DNA of 9,860 nucleotides, taken from JBKCHH01 sp046302855 (GTDB taxonomy: Bacteria > Pseudomonadota > Alphaproteobacteria > Rickettsiales > UBA8987). The notes under the pieces were generated by a model that did not search any database, was not told the DNA's origin, and saw nothing but the letters and a program-made list of their open reading frames with translations. The position numbers and the translations under genes are program-made. The stretch is from the NCBI GenBank assembly GCA_046302855.1, contig JBKCHH010000049.1:1-9860 (forward strand), given 5' to 3'. This document shows, piece after piece, positions 1 to 6,107 of the stretch; position 1 is the first letter of the stretch, and every line of letters begins with the position of its first letter.

Positions 1-21
1 TAACAATATTAATCAATAAAT

Positions 22-318
22 ATGTCAAAAATAACTTTAAATGAACCATACGGTCCTTTAAGAACAGGTCTTCTTGAATTAAAAAACACTTTAGAAGAAT
101 TAGGCGGGCAATTGTTTGATATGTTGCTAAATTTAGCTAATAAAGTGCTTGAGATAGCTTTGGATTTTGAAAAAATCAATCTTTGCGATACAGATATATG
201 TATACCAAAAACATATTTTTCTATACTGATAAAAAGAAAAAAAAGAGAATTTAATAAAAATCAAGATAGTTTAACGGAAATGAAACATAATCAATCTTTA
301 GTTATGGGGAAACTATAG
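22..318 (+). CDS. small protein of unknown function (98 aa)
   Basis: I do not recognise this protein. It opens with ATG. In-frame stops at 1-3 and 10-12 exclude an upstream extension, so it is complete. The N-terminal half (about residues 14-50) is leucine-rich and probably helical, with heptad-like spacing of Leu/Ile. Two Cys follow at about residues 55 and 60, then a strongly basic patch (KRKKR, about residues 71-75) and a polar tail. There is no clear signal peptide or membrane segment. No Shine-Dalgarno sequence lies in the 21 bases before the start. Its stop is 8 bases before the start of the hydrolase/HAD fusion gene, so the two are probably co-transcribed. It could be a partner of the downstream enzyme or an unrelated leader gene. 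Coding status rests on length, spacing and orientation only. Confidence 0.55.
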   Translation: MSKITLNEPYGPLRTGLLELKNTLEELGGQLFDMLLNLANKVLEIALDFEKINLCDTDICIPKTYFSILIKRKKREFNKNQDSLTEMKHNQSLVMGKL

Positions 319-326
319 GTTAAATT

Positions 327-2045
327 ATGAATAAAAGATTGCCAGCAATAAAATTATGGCAAAGAGTTATTAATGAAGATGGTTCTTCAAGGTTGTTGGA
401 AATTGAGAAAATACCTACAGACCTTCCAGTAATAATATGCTTGCCTGGTATAAGTACTACTCATAATTCGCCCAGAGAAATAAATGGATTTATGGGGCTG
501 GCAGAAAAGAAGATGGGTGGTAGTGGTATTAATGGTAAAAATGTAAATTTTGTCTCAATATCTTACGACGACAGACAAGAAAATAATATATGGCTTTTTA
601 ATAATGATCCAACACATTTCTTTTCTGATGCTTCAAGAGATTTTTTTGAAAAAATAATTAAACCATTATTAGTTAATACCGACCTTGATGTTAATTTTTT
701 TACAAAAAGCTATGGTTCTGTTTTTGCCAGAATGATGATTAATTCACAACAAGAGTTTAATACAGAATATTATAAAAGAATAAGAATACTTGCTACTGGG
801 AATGTGGGTAGGCTCAACTATCCTTTACAAGATGATGTTACGGAAATTTATATAAACGGTACAGAGGATTCTAGGGCTTTATTCTATGATCCAAATAAAT
901 TACCAAAACCCATAAATCATAAAGATGGAATGACTATATTCCAAATATCTCCCACTAAAATAGTTATGTTTGCTGATATTCCTGAACAGATAGTATTTTT
1001 TGGAAAACAATTAATTGATGGTAGTTTTGAAATAAAAACAGTGGTTGACCCAAATAAACATACAACAAGATTATATAATCAACCTAGCTTAAATTTAAGT
1101 CAAAATGCTGTTGCACAGTTTACAACTTATATTTTGCAAAATATGATTACACGCACTGGTGAAGAATTTTCCATAGACAATTGCTATAATCCTAATAGAG
1201 GTTTTCTTCAATTGGAGGGTGATGCCCCCTCTAACATTTTATACGACGGAAAAATTAAAGCTGCCATTGCTCGTGGAAATGATAATATAGGGGTTTCAGC
1301 AGTTATTTTTGATTGGGATTTAACCCTAGCAGATTCTGAACAGGCTACGCTTATAGCATTAAATCATACTTTTGATGAGATGAAAAAAGCGGGATATACA
1401 GTTGAAGGTTTAGAAAATTGGAATAGTGAGGATCAAAAAAGTAAATTTTTTCCAACAGCTGAAAAATTTTTTACTAACCAATATTCGCAATATGGGGAAG
1501 AAGTTATAGAGAAAGCCATAAATTTATTTGTAGAAAAAAGAAAAGAAATAGAATTAGATTACCTAACACTTATGGAGGGAGCTGGAGACTTAATAAGTTT
1601 TCTCGAGAAAAAGAATATACCAATTGCTGTAGTAAGTAATAAGAATCAAGGTTCTCTAGATAGGCAAATAGAGGCTCTTTTCCCAGATAAAGATATTATA
1701 GCTATAGGGATAAATAAGGATAGGATTGGCAAACCTAACCCAGACACTCTTTTAGAGGCTATAAAAAGGTTGAGTTTAGACGGAACAGCGAGGGTTTATT
1801 ATGTTGGTGATCAAGTTAGGACTGATGCAGTGGCATCTATAAATGCAGGCATAAAACCAATCATAGTCAGTAATATAAATGATTTAAGTGCGAACAAAGA
1901 CTTAAGACCCATCCAAATTAATGATATTAGTATTTTTCAATTTAACGATAGTGGAATTCAGCTTAGACACTGTGGTAGCTTAAGAAGCGTTAAGTATCTC
2001 TTAACCTCAATACTAAACAATACTAAACCTTATATGGCTCTTTAA
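327..2045 (+). CDS. alpha/beta-hydrolase-like domain fused to HAD-IA family phosphatase
   Basis: This is a 572-residue two-domain protein. The C-terminal part (about 324-520) has all four HAD motifs. Motif I is FDWDLT with nucleophile Asp329 and general acid Asp331. Motif II is VVSN with Ser437, motif III is GKP with Lys469, and motif IV is GDQVRTD with Asp495 and Asp500. The helical stretch between motifs I and II (about 340-425) fits a C1 cap, so phosphoglycolate-phosphatase-like hydrolysis of a small phosphorylated substrate is likely. The N-terminal part (about 30-290) looks like an alpha/beta hydrolase. A strand ending LPGIS (39-43) could form an oxyanion hole, TKSYG (126-130) looks like a nucleophile elbow around Ser128, GTED (178-181) could supply Asp181, and His245 is a possible catalytic histidine. 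The triad is inferred. I see no signal peptide or transmembrane segment. The start is ATG with only a weak AGG upstream. Its 3' end overlaps convergent aroB by 23 bp. Substrate unknown. Confidence 0.8.
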   Translation: MNKRLPAIKLWQRVINEDGSSRLLEIEKIPTDLPVIICLPGISTTHNSPREINGFMGLAEKKMGGSGINGKNVNFVSISYDDRQENNIWLFNNDPTHFFSDASRDFFEKIIKPLLVNTDLDVNFFTKSYGSVFARMMINSQQEFNTEYYKRIRILATGNVGRLNYPLQDDVTEIYINGTEDSRALFYDPNKLPKPINHKDGMTIFQISPTKIVMFADIPEQIVFFGKQLIDGSFEIKTVVDPNKHTTRLYNQPSLNLSQNAVAQFTTYILQNMITRTGEEFSIDNCYNPNRGFLQLEGDAPSNILYDGKIKAAIARGNDNIGVSAVIFDWDLTLADSEQATLIALNHTFDEMKKAGYTVEGLENWNSEDQKSKFFPTAEKFFTNQYSQYGEEVIEKAINLFVEKRKEIELDYLTLMEGAGDLISFLEKKNIPIAVVSNKNQGSLDRQIEALFPDKDIIAIGINKDRIGKPNPDTLLEAIKRLSLDGTARVYYVGDQVRTDAVASINAGIKPIIVSNINDLSANKDLRPIQINDISIFQFNDSGIQLRHCGSLRSVKYLLTSILNNTKPYMAL

Positions 2046-3153
2046 AACTAACCCCCACCCCACCAATTAAAATCCACTTAATTTGGTTGTTTTTTACCTT
2101 TTTATCCTTTTTTATATAGTCTATTAGCTCTTTTGTGAGGGTTGGGGGGGTTTTTAAGAATTCCGCCAAATCAGCCTCCAGCGGTGATTCTGGCTGGTAG
2201 TTGCTAGGTGCCTTCCATTCTTTAATAGAAAAAATATCACTTAATTTGGTGGGAAGTCCTTTCTGTTGCATAAAAGCCACAATACGATTATAATCAGCCT
2301 TTTTAATTAAACCCTGTTTAAAAGAAAGGTAGCTGGCAAATGCCATGCCGATGCTTACCGCCTCGCCATGAATGATTAATCCTTTTTTCCCAAACTTCCC
2401 CTCTAAAGCATGCCCTAGAGTGTGGCCAAAGTTAAGAAGTTCACGCAAGCCATTTTGCTCCTTTTCGTCCCCCTCCACCACTCTTGCCTTAATTTCGCAA
2501 GATTTTAGCACCATATAATCAAAGCCATCCTCTAGTTTTTTTAGCCCCTCTAAATACTCAAAAAAAGCCCTATCTAGAATAATACCGTATTTGGCCACTT
2601 CAGCAAAGCCAGCCATAACTTCTCTTTTAGGAAGGGTTGAAAGCAAATAAGTATCACACAAAACCAATTTTGGTTGGTTAAATAGCCCAACTAGATTCTT
2701 GCCCGCCCTAGCATTTATAGCTGTTTTGCCACCTACAGAACTATCTACCATAGCAAGTAGAGTGGTTGGTATTTGAATAAAATCTATGCCCCTTAATAAA
2801 ATACCCGCCGCAAAGCCAGTAATATCGCCAATAACTCCGCCACCTAGGGCGATAAGGGTGGTTTTTCTATCAATACCAATGTTCAAAATATCTTCACAGA
2901 GTTCTCTCAAGTATTTGAAAGACTTGGTTTTTTCGCCACTTGGTAAAATAATATGAAAAACCTCCAAGCCCTTTAGTTGGTCCTTTAATGCCTTAAGGTA
3001 GAGTTTTTCAACTATACTATCGGTAATAATGATAACCTTGTTTGATTTTAGCAGGGGCTTAATGTGCTCGCCTGCATAAGAGAGTAGCTTTGAACCTATA
3101 ATTATATTATAAGAATCCTCACCCAAATTTACCCTTATTTTTTCAACTTTCAT
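2023..3153 (-). CDS. aroB: 3-dehydroquinate synthase
   Basis: AroB converts DAHP to 3-dehydroquinate, the second step of the cytoplasmic shikimate pathway, using NAD and a divalent metal. In the 376-residue form the NAD-binding GGGVIGD lies at 104-110 and the hallmark PTTLLAMVDSSVGGKTA at 129-145. The expected metal ligands are Glu185 (AEVAKYG), His244 (NFGHTLGH) and His262 (IHGEAV), with DKKV at 350-353. I chose the ATG at 3153 because MKVEKIRVNLG aligns with the family N-terminus; an upstream GTG at 3198 would add 15 unrelated residues and overlap the likely promoter. Two oddities stand out. About 28 extra residues sit between KGLPT and DKKV (about 311-338), and the C-terminus stops soon after the last core strand, some 15 residues shorter than E. 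coli AroB. It is divergent from cmk (47-bp gap) and convergent with the hydrolase/HAD gene. The catalytic residues are intact, so it is probably functional. Confidence 0.95.
   Translation of the reverse strand: MKVEKIRVNLGEDSYNIIIGSKLLSYAGEHIKPLLKSNKVIIITDSIVEKLYLKALKDQLKGLEVFHIILPSGEKTKSFKYLRELCEDILNIGIDRKTTLIALGGGVIGDITGFAAGILLRGIDFIQIPTTLLAMVDSSVGGKTAINARAGKNLVGLFNQPKLVLCDTYLLSTLPKREVMAGFAEVAKYGIILDRAFFEYLEGLKKLEDGFDYMVLKSCEIKARVVEGDEKEQNGLRELLNFGHTLGHALEGKFGKKGLIIHGEAVSIGMAFASYLSFKQGLIKKADYNRIVAFMQQKGLPTKLSDIFSIKEWKAPSNYQPESPLEADLAEFLKTPPTLTKELIDYIKKDKKVKNNQIKWILIGGVGVSFKEPYKV
2140..2223 (-). repeat. in-frame palindromic insert inside aroB (RPE-like)
   Basis: This segment encodes about 28 residues (around WKAPSNYQPESPLEADL) that have no counterpart in E. 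coli AroB. There, about 17 residues separate GLPV from DKKV; here the same interval has 47. By direct count the segment is 52% G+C, against about 35% in the following 57 bases. Its edges carry an inverted AAGAAT/ATTCTT (2156-2161 and 2217-2222), and the interior has a hairpin CCAGC/GCTGG (2178-2182 and 2193-2197, 10-base loop). In-frame palindromic inserts with these traits are known in Rickettsiales as Rickettsia palindromic elements. Membership of a named RPE family is inference, and the boundaries are approximate. Confidence 0.5.
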
Positions 3154-3171
3154 TCGAAATAGTTTTGCGGT

Positions 3172-3200
3172 AAAATAGCCAAAACTATCAAAAAACACAA
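3172..3200 (-). promoter_or_regulatory. possible aroB promoter
   Basis: On the minus strand, TTGTGT (3200 to 3195) is followed after exactly 17 bases by TATTTT (3177 to 3172). This resembles a sigma-70 -35/-10 pair with a degenerate second half in each box. It would start transcription about 10-15 bases before the ATG at 3153, which supports that start over the GTG at 3198. It ends next to the cmk start codon, so expression of the two genes could interfere. This is a sequence match only. Confidence 0.3.
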
Positions 3201-3845
3201 ATGCTAATTGCGATAGATGGTCCAGCCGCTAGTGGCAAAGGCACAATTGCTTTAAAATTAGCCAATCACTATGGCTTAAAATATTTGGATACTGGCAAGC
3301 TCTACCGCCTAGTTGCCTATAATTTCTTGGCTACTGAACCAATGCCAAGCCTTATAGATGATTATATAATCCACAAGGCAACGGCTATTGCTAAAGATTT
3401 AGACTATAGGGCGATAGATAAAAACCTGCTGGAAGATGAAAGGGTAGGGAAGTGCGCCTCCATCCTTTCTGCCATTTTGCCAGTTAGAGAGGCATTGCAC
3501 AGCTTTCAAATAGAATTCGCTAAAGCGGATGCTATTCTAGATGGGCGGGATATTGGCACAGTAATTTTGCCAGAAGCAGATTTTAAGTTCTTCATAACGG
3601 CAGATGTGGAAACTAGGGCTTTAAGGCGGTTTTCTCAAATTAAGGAAAAAAACCTCTTGCAAAAAAACAAAGAATCAATTACTTACGACCAGATTTTAAG
3701 AGATTTAAGGATGCGAGATAGGCAAGATACCCAAAGGAGTGTCGCCCCGCTTACTCCCGCACGCGATGCGCATATTATAGATACCACCCATCTTTCAATT
3801 GAAGATACGGTAGCAAAACTTGTTAGCATAATCAATTCGAAGTAA
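3201..3845 (+). CDS. cmk: cytidylate kinase
   Basis: The enzyme phosphorylates CMP and dCMP with ATP, feeding CTP and dCTP pools. The 214-residue length is close to the usual 215-230. The P-loop is GPAASGKGT (7-15, Lys13), followed by the NMP-binding DTGKLYR (30-36), then LDGRDIGTVILPEAD (113-127) containing the family's Arg-Asp signature, and the lid/CMP-contacting DRQDTQRSVAPL (173-184). The C-terminus, IIDTTHLSIEDTV, is also typical. Where many homologues have DTGALYR this protein has Lys33, a minor variation. The ATG at 3201 puts the P-loop at the normal distance from the N-terminus. No Shine-Dalgarno motif precedes it. It is followed by rpsA after 93 bp, a neighbour pair conserved across proteobacteria, but the commonly adjacent aroA is missing and divergent aroB sits upstream instead. 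Confidence 0.96.
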   Translation: MLIAIDGPAASGKGTIALKLANHYGLKYLDTGKLYRLVAYNFLATEPMPSLIDDYIIHKATAIAKDLDYRAIDKNLLEDERVGKCASILSAILPVREALHSFQIEFAKADAILDGRDIGTVILPEADFKFFITADVETRALRRFSQIKEKNLLQKNKESITYDQILRDLRMRDRQDTQRSVAPLTPARDAHIIDTTHLSIEDTVAKLVSIINSK

Positions 3846-3938
3846 ATTCGAATATCTTAAAAAAAGGAGATAAAAGTTAGATTTTAGCTAAAATTCGTCT
3901 TTCATTAACAACAACAATCAACAACAACCAAAAAACAT
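3846..3938 (+). promoter_or_regulatory. rpsA leader with CAA repeats, orphan SD and palindrome
   Basis: The 93-bp cmk-rpsA gap has four visible elements. TTCGAA occurs at 3836-3841 (in the cmk 3' end) and again at 3847-3852. A good AAGGAG occurs at 3864-3869, but no start codon lies at a usable distance after it. A perfect 14-bp palindrome ATTTTAGCTAAAAT (3881-3894) contains a -10-like TAAAAT, though I see no matching -35. A CAA-repeat tract (about 3908-3928) runs almost to the rpsA ATG and should be unstructured. S1 is known to autoregulate its translation through SD-poor leaders in gammaproteobacteria; a similar role here is inference. Confidence 0.4.
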
Positions 3939-5708
3939 ATGAGTAAAAAATATAAAACTATTGAAAAATCAAAAAGAGTTTATCAAGAAATCCCAGCCGA
4001 AATGCCAGAAGTGTTCGCCAATGATGTGGGCGATTTTGATAAGCTGGTAGGAAACTATTCCAGCCCAAACCTACAAGAGGGTGAAATTTTAAAGGCAAGG
4101 GTTATAAACATTCTCAATGGCAATGTTATCCTAGATTTTGGCTATAAGAGCGAAGGCAGGGTAGATTTAAAAGAATTCCCAAAATTTGAACAAAAAGACC
4201 TTAAAATTGGTGATGAAATAGATGTTTATCTAGATAGACTAGAGAACAAAAAGGCAGAGCCAGTTCTTTCCCGTGAAAGGGCGGTGAAAGAGGCTTCTTG
4301 GACAAGGTTAAAAAGATTGCATGAAACTGGGGCTCACGCCAAGGGTGAAATTATTGCCCGTGTTAAGGGTGGTTTTGCGGTGGATTTAGGCGGTGCTACT
4401 GCCTTCTTACCGGGTTCTCAAGTAGATGTTAAGCCAATTAAAGATTCAACCCCGCTACTAAATGTGGTGCAACCATTCATTATTTTAAAAATGGATGAAA
4501 AAAGGGGCAATATCGTAGTTTCAAGAAGGGCAATCCTTGAGGAATCACTATCGGTAGAAAAGGGCGAGGCTCTTTCTAAAATCGCCACCGGCAACCGTAT
4601 TGAAGGAACGGTTAAAAACATTACTGACTACGGTGCCTTCATAGATATGGGCGTTATTGATGGTTTGTTGCACTTAACTGATATTTCTTGGAAAAGGGTT
4701 TCTCACCCAAGTGAAGTATTAAAACTGGGGCAAAAGCTAGACTTAATTATTAAGCACTTTGATGAAAACACAAAAAGAATTTCTCTTTCTCTAAAACTGC
4801 TTGAGCCAAACCCATGGGAAGGCATTGCCGGCAAGTTCAAAAAAGGAGAGGTTTATACAGGCAATGTGGTAGCCGTGGGTGATTACGGTGCCTATATTGA
4901 AATTGAGGCGGGTGTAGAGGGTATAGTGCCAAGTAATGAGATTTCTTATGTGAAATCTAGCGTTCACCCAAGCAAGCTAGTAAAAGTTGGTGATGAGGTT
5001 AAGGCTAAAATCATTAATCTAGTAGAAAGCGAAGCCAAGATGGAGCTAAGTATTAAGCAATGCGGTGAAAACCCTTGGATTGATTTCGCCAAAAAGTATA
5101 AAATAGGCGATAAGGTTACAAAGGTTATTAAATCCGTAGCTGATTTTGGTCTATTTGTATCTTTCGAGCATGATATTGATGGTCTAATTCACGCTAACGA
5201 ACTTTCTTGGACAGAAAAGGGCGATAAGGCGATAAAAAACTACAAGAAGGGTGATGAAATAGAGGCTAAAATTACTGAACTTGATATTGAAAAGGCAAAA
5301 CTTCTCCTTTCTGTTAAGGCATTAACGCCTAAGCAAGCGGGTGTTGAAGAAGAGCCAAAATCTTCGCACGCAAGGTTAGAAGTGGGGCAAATTGCAACAT
5401 TTGTAGTAAGTAAGGTTGAAGATGGCGGGCTTGAAGTTAAATATCAAGATAAGATAACCACCTACATTAAAAGAAATGAACTTTCTAAAGATAAGGTGGA
5501 ATGTCGCCCAGAACGCTTTGCTTTAAACGATAAGGTAGATGCCAAAGTAGTTGCTTACGATAAGGCAAGCAACAGCTACCGTGTTTCTATTAAAGCCAAA
5601 GAGCAAGATGAAGAAAGGTCAATAATCGCCGAATATGGCAGTGTTGATAGCGGTGCTTCTTTAGGTGATATTCTAGGCGTTGCCTTGGATAAGAATAAGA
5701 AGAAGTGA
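3939..5708 (+). CDS. rpsA: 30S ribosomal protein S1
   Basis: S1 binds mRNA on the 30S subunit and helps start translation on messages with weak Shine-Dalgarno sequences or structure. The 589-residue protein shows six consecutive S1 (OB-fold) domains at about 47-112, 133-197, 218-286, 302-373, 388-460 and 480-552. The first two are the divergent ribosome-binding pair. The middle ones carry typical repeats such as ITDYGAFIDMG..GLLHLTDISW (228-251) and LGQKLDLIIKHFDENTKRISLSLK. The acidic linker EEEP (470-473) and basic KNKKK end are plausible. Length is close to the usual 550-590 residues and I see no frameshift. The start is ATG after a CAA-rich leader without a nearby Shine-Dalgarno site. cmk lies immediately upstream. 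Downstream lies the IS110 remnant and repeats; no clear intrinsic terminator follows. Confidence 0.97.
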   Translation: MSKKYKTIEKSKRVYQEIPAEMPEVFANDVGDFDKLVGNYSSPNLQEGEILKARVINILNGNVILDFGYKSEGRVDLKEFPKFEQKDLKIGDEIDVYLDRLENKKAEPVLSRERAVKEASWTRLKRLHETGAHAKGEIIARVKGGFAVDLGGATAFLPGSQVDVKPIKDSTPLLNVVQPFIILKMDEKRGNIVVSRRAILEESLSVEKGEALSKIATGNRIEGTVKNITDYGAFIDMGVIDGLLHLTDISWKRVSHPSEVLKLGQKLDLIIKHFDENTKRISLSLKLLEPNPWEGIAGKFKKGEVYTGNVVAVGDYGAYIEIEAGVEGIVPSNEISYVKSSVHPSKLVKVGDEVKAKIINLVESEAKMELSIKQCGENPWIDFAKKYKIGDKVTKVIKSVADFGLFVSFEHDIDGLIHANELSWTEKGDKAIKNYKKGDEIEAKITELDIEKAKLLLSVKALTPKQAGVEEEPKSSHARLEVGQIATFVVSKVEDGGLEVKYQDKITTYIKRNELSKDKVECRPERFALNDKVDAKVVAYDKASNSYRVSIKAKEQDEERSIIAEYGSVDSGASLGDILGVALDKNKKK

Positions 5709-5715
5709 TGATAGC

Positions 5716-5749
5716 CGTCATGAGCCGAGCGGAAGCGAAGCAATCCAGT
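5716..5749 (+). repeat. REP-like repeat, arm 1 (rpsA side)
   Basis: This begins 7 bases after the rpsA stop and is much richer in G+C than the DNA after it. Its first 15 bases, CGTCATGAGCCGAGC (5716-5730), are the inverted complement of 6149-6163 with one mismatch. It continues as GGAAGCGAAGCAATCCAG, which resembles the tail of intergenic repeats I remember from Rickettsiales and related alphaproteobacteria; that likeness was not checked. Together with 6105-6163 it looks like one palindromic repeat split by inserted DNA. Confidence 0.6.
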
Positions 5750-5808
5750 TCATAAATAGGCATAATTAAATAAGTGTGGTGCTAATTTTGAGATTTTTTT
5801 GAGTTTTT

Positions 5809-5877
5809 TTACTGGACCGACACAACAAAAAATGATTTTCCTATGTCAATCCCTATAAAGTTATTGTATTTTTTCAT
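5809..5877 (-). pseudogene. IS110-family transposase, N-terminal fragment (22 codons)
   Basis: Reading the minus strand from the ATG at 5877 to the TAA at 5811-5809 gives 22 residues including FIGIDIGKSFFVVSV. The pattern F-I-G-I-D-hydrophobic-G/S-K is the N-terminal hallmark of IS110-family transposases. Its Asp11 corresponds to the first acidic residue of the DEDD (RuvC-like) catalytic tetrad. Intact members are roughly 300-400 residues, so everything after the first strand, including the C-terminal serine domain, is lost. The reading after the stop (A-rich, in-frame stops) shows no further transposase similarity. It is too short for standard gene calling. The identification rests on motif and on the structured DNA upstream. 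Confidence 0.65.
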
Positions 5878-5911
5878 ATGGTTTTTAGTATTTAATGGTT
5901 TATTTTTGTTT

Positions 5912-6075
5912 AGGATTGTAAACGGGAGAGCGAAAGCTTCCCAAGCAACTATCCAAACGACTAAAGAGTAGGGCTAGAGTAAGATGATCCAGACGGCTGT
6001 TTAAAACCAATTGCCACGCGTTCGCTCTATACCCGCAATTCCACCCATTCTAGAATGGGTGGAATTTACTCTCCT
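5912..6075 (-). ncRNA. putative bridge RNA (non-coding region of IS110 element)
   Basis: This lies between a TATAAT box and the transposase start, where IS110-group bridge RNAs are encoded. Transcribed on the minus strand it would contain a 5' stem-loop from the 30-bp palindrome (6037-6066). Next comes a stem AATTGC/GCAATT (6040-6035 and 6015-6010) enclosing a loop of about 19 bases, which could be a target-binding loop. A longer bulged domain (about 6003-5945) could be a donor-binding loop. A compact hairpin GGGA-AGC-TTTC-GCT-c-TCCC follows at about 5941-5923. A TAAAC/GTTTA pairing (about 6003-5999 and 5922-5918) could close the second domain. Hand-folded; the loop roles are inference. It may no longer be transcribed or functional. 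Confidence 0.45.
6037..6066. repeat. perfect 30-bp palindrome
   Basis: Every base from 6037 to 6051 pairs with its partner from 6066 back to 6052. The arms contain CCACCCATT and AATGGGTGG, meeting at CTAG. As RNA it gives a 13-bp stem with a CTAG loop. Neither side is followed by a run of T, so it does not look like an intrinsic terminator. It lies just downstream of the minus-strand TATAAT and would form the 5' stem-loop of the proposed bridge RNA. Confidence 0.85.
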
Positions 6076-6081
6076 AATAAT

Positions 6082-6107
6082 ATTATATATACTATTCTAA
6101 CTTACAA
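6082..6107 (-). promoter_or_regulatory. possible promoter for the IS110 non-coding RNA
   Basis: The minus strand has a perfect TATAAT (6087 to 6082). TTGTAA (6107 to 6102) lies upstream, but only 14 bases separate them, short of the optimal 17. Transcription would start near 6075, just before the 30-bp palindrome. In circular IS110 intermediates a stronger promoter is often made when a -35 in the right end joins a -10 in the left end; a good -10 without a good -35 fits that. The surrounding DNA is very A+T-rich, so chance is possible. Confidence 0.35.

Larger units (their letters stand above)
5750..6104 (-). mobile_element. decayed IS110-family insertion sequence (IS110 group)
   Basis: The segment lies between two arms of an inverted repeat. 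On the minus strand it has, in order, a perfect TATAAT, a 30-bp palindrome, a G+C-rich structured segment (47% G+C over 5911-6060, against 16-17% on both sides by direct count), an A+T-rich spacer, and the start of an IS110-type transposase frame. This is the layout of the IS110 group: left end, non-coding bridge-RNA region, then transposase. In the IS1111 group the non-coding region lies after the gene. Nearly all of the transposase is missing. The outer boundaries are placed at the repeat arms and are approximate. IS110 elements leave short or no target duplications, so none is expected. It could move only in trans, if at all. IS110 elements are known in Rickettsiales (e.g. ISRpe1 of Rickettsia peacockii). 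Confidence 0.6.

Noticed and set aside
3154..3198. aroB start at the GTG at 3198
   Set aside because: The extra 15 residues do not resemble AroB N-termini, and the extension overlaps the likely promoter; the ATG at 3153 fits.
4418..4621. Minus-strand 67-codon frame inside rpsA
   Set aside because: It is a shadow of a strongly conserved S1 frame with no recognisable domain.
5794..5810. rpsA terminator at the two T7 runs
   Set aside because: No convincing G+C-rich stem lies directly before them. They are more simply A-rich DNA after the truncated transposase frame.
6037..6066. Intrinsic terminator
   Set aside because: The stem is strong, but neither strand has a T-run after it, and it lies well inside the gap and away from both gene ends.
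5912..6075. tmRNA, 6S, SRP or RNase P RNA as the identity of the G+C-rich segment
   Set aside because: No alanine tRNA-like arm or tag ending in LAA was found on either strand, and no conserved RNase P or SRP core motifs. The transposase start downstream gives a better explanation.
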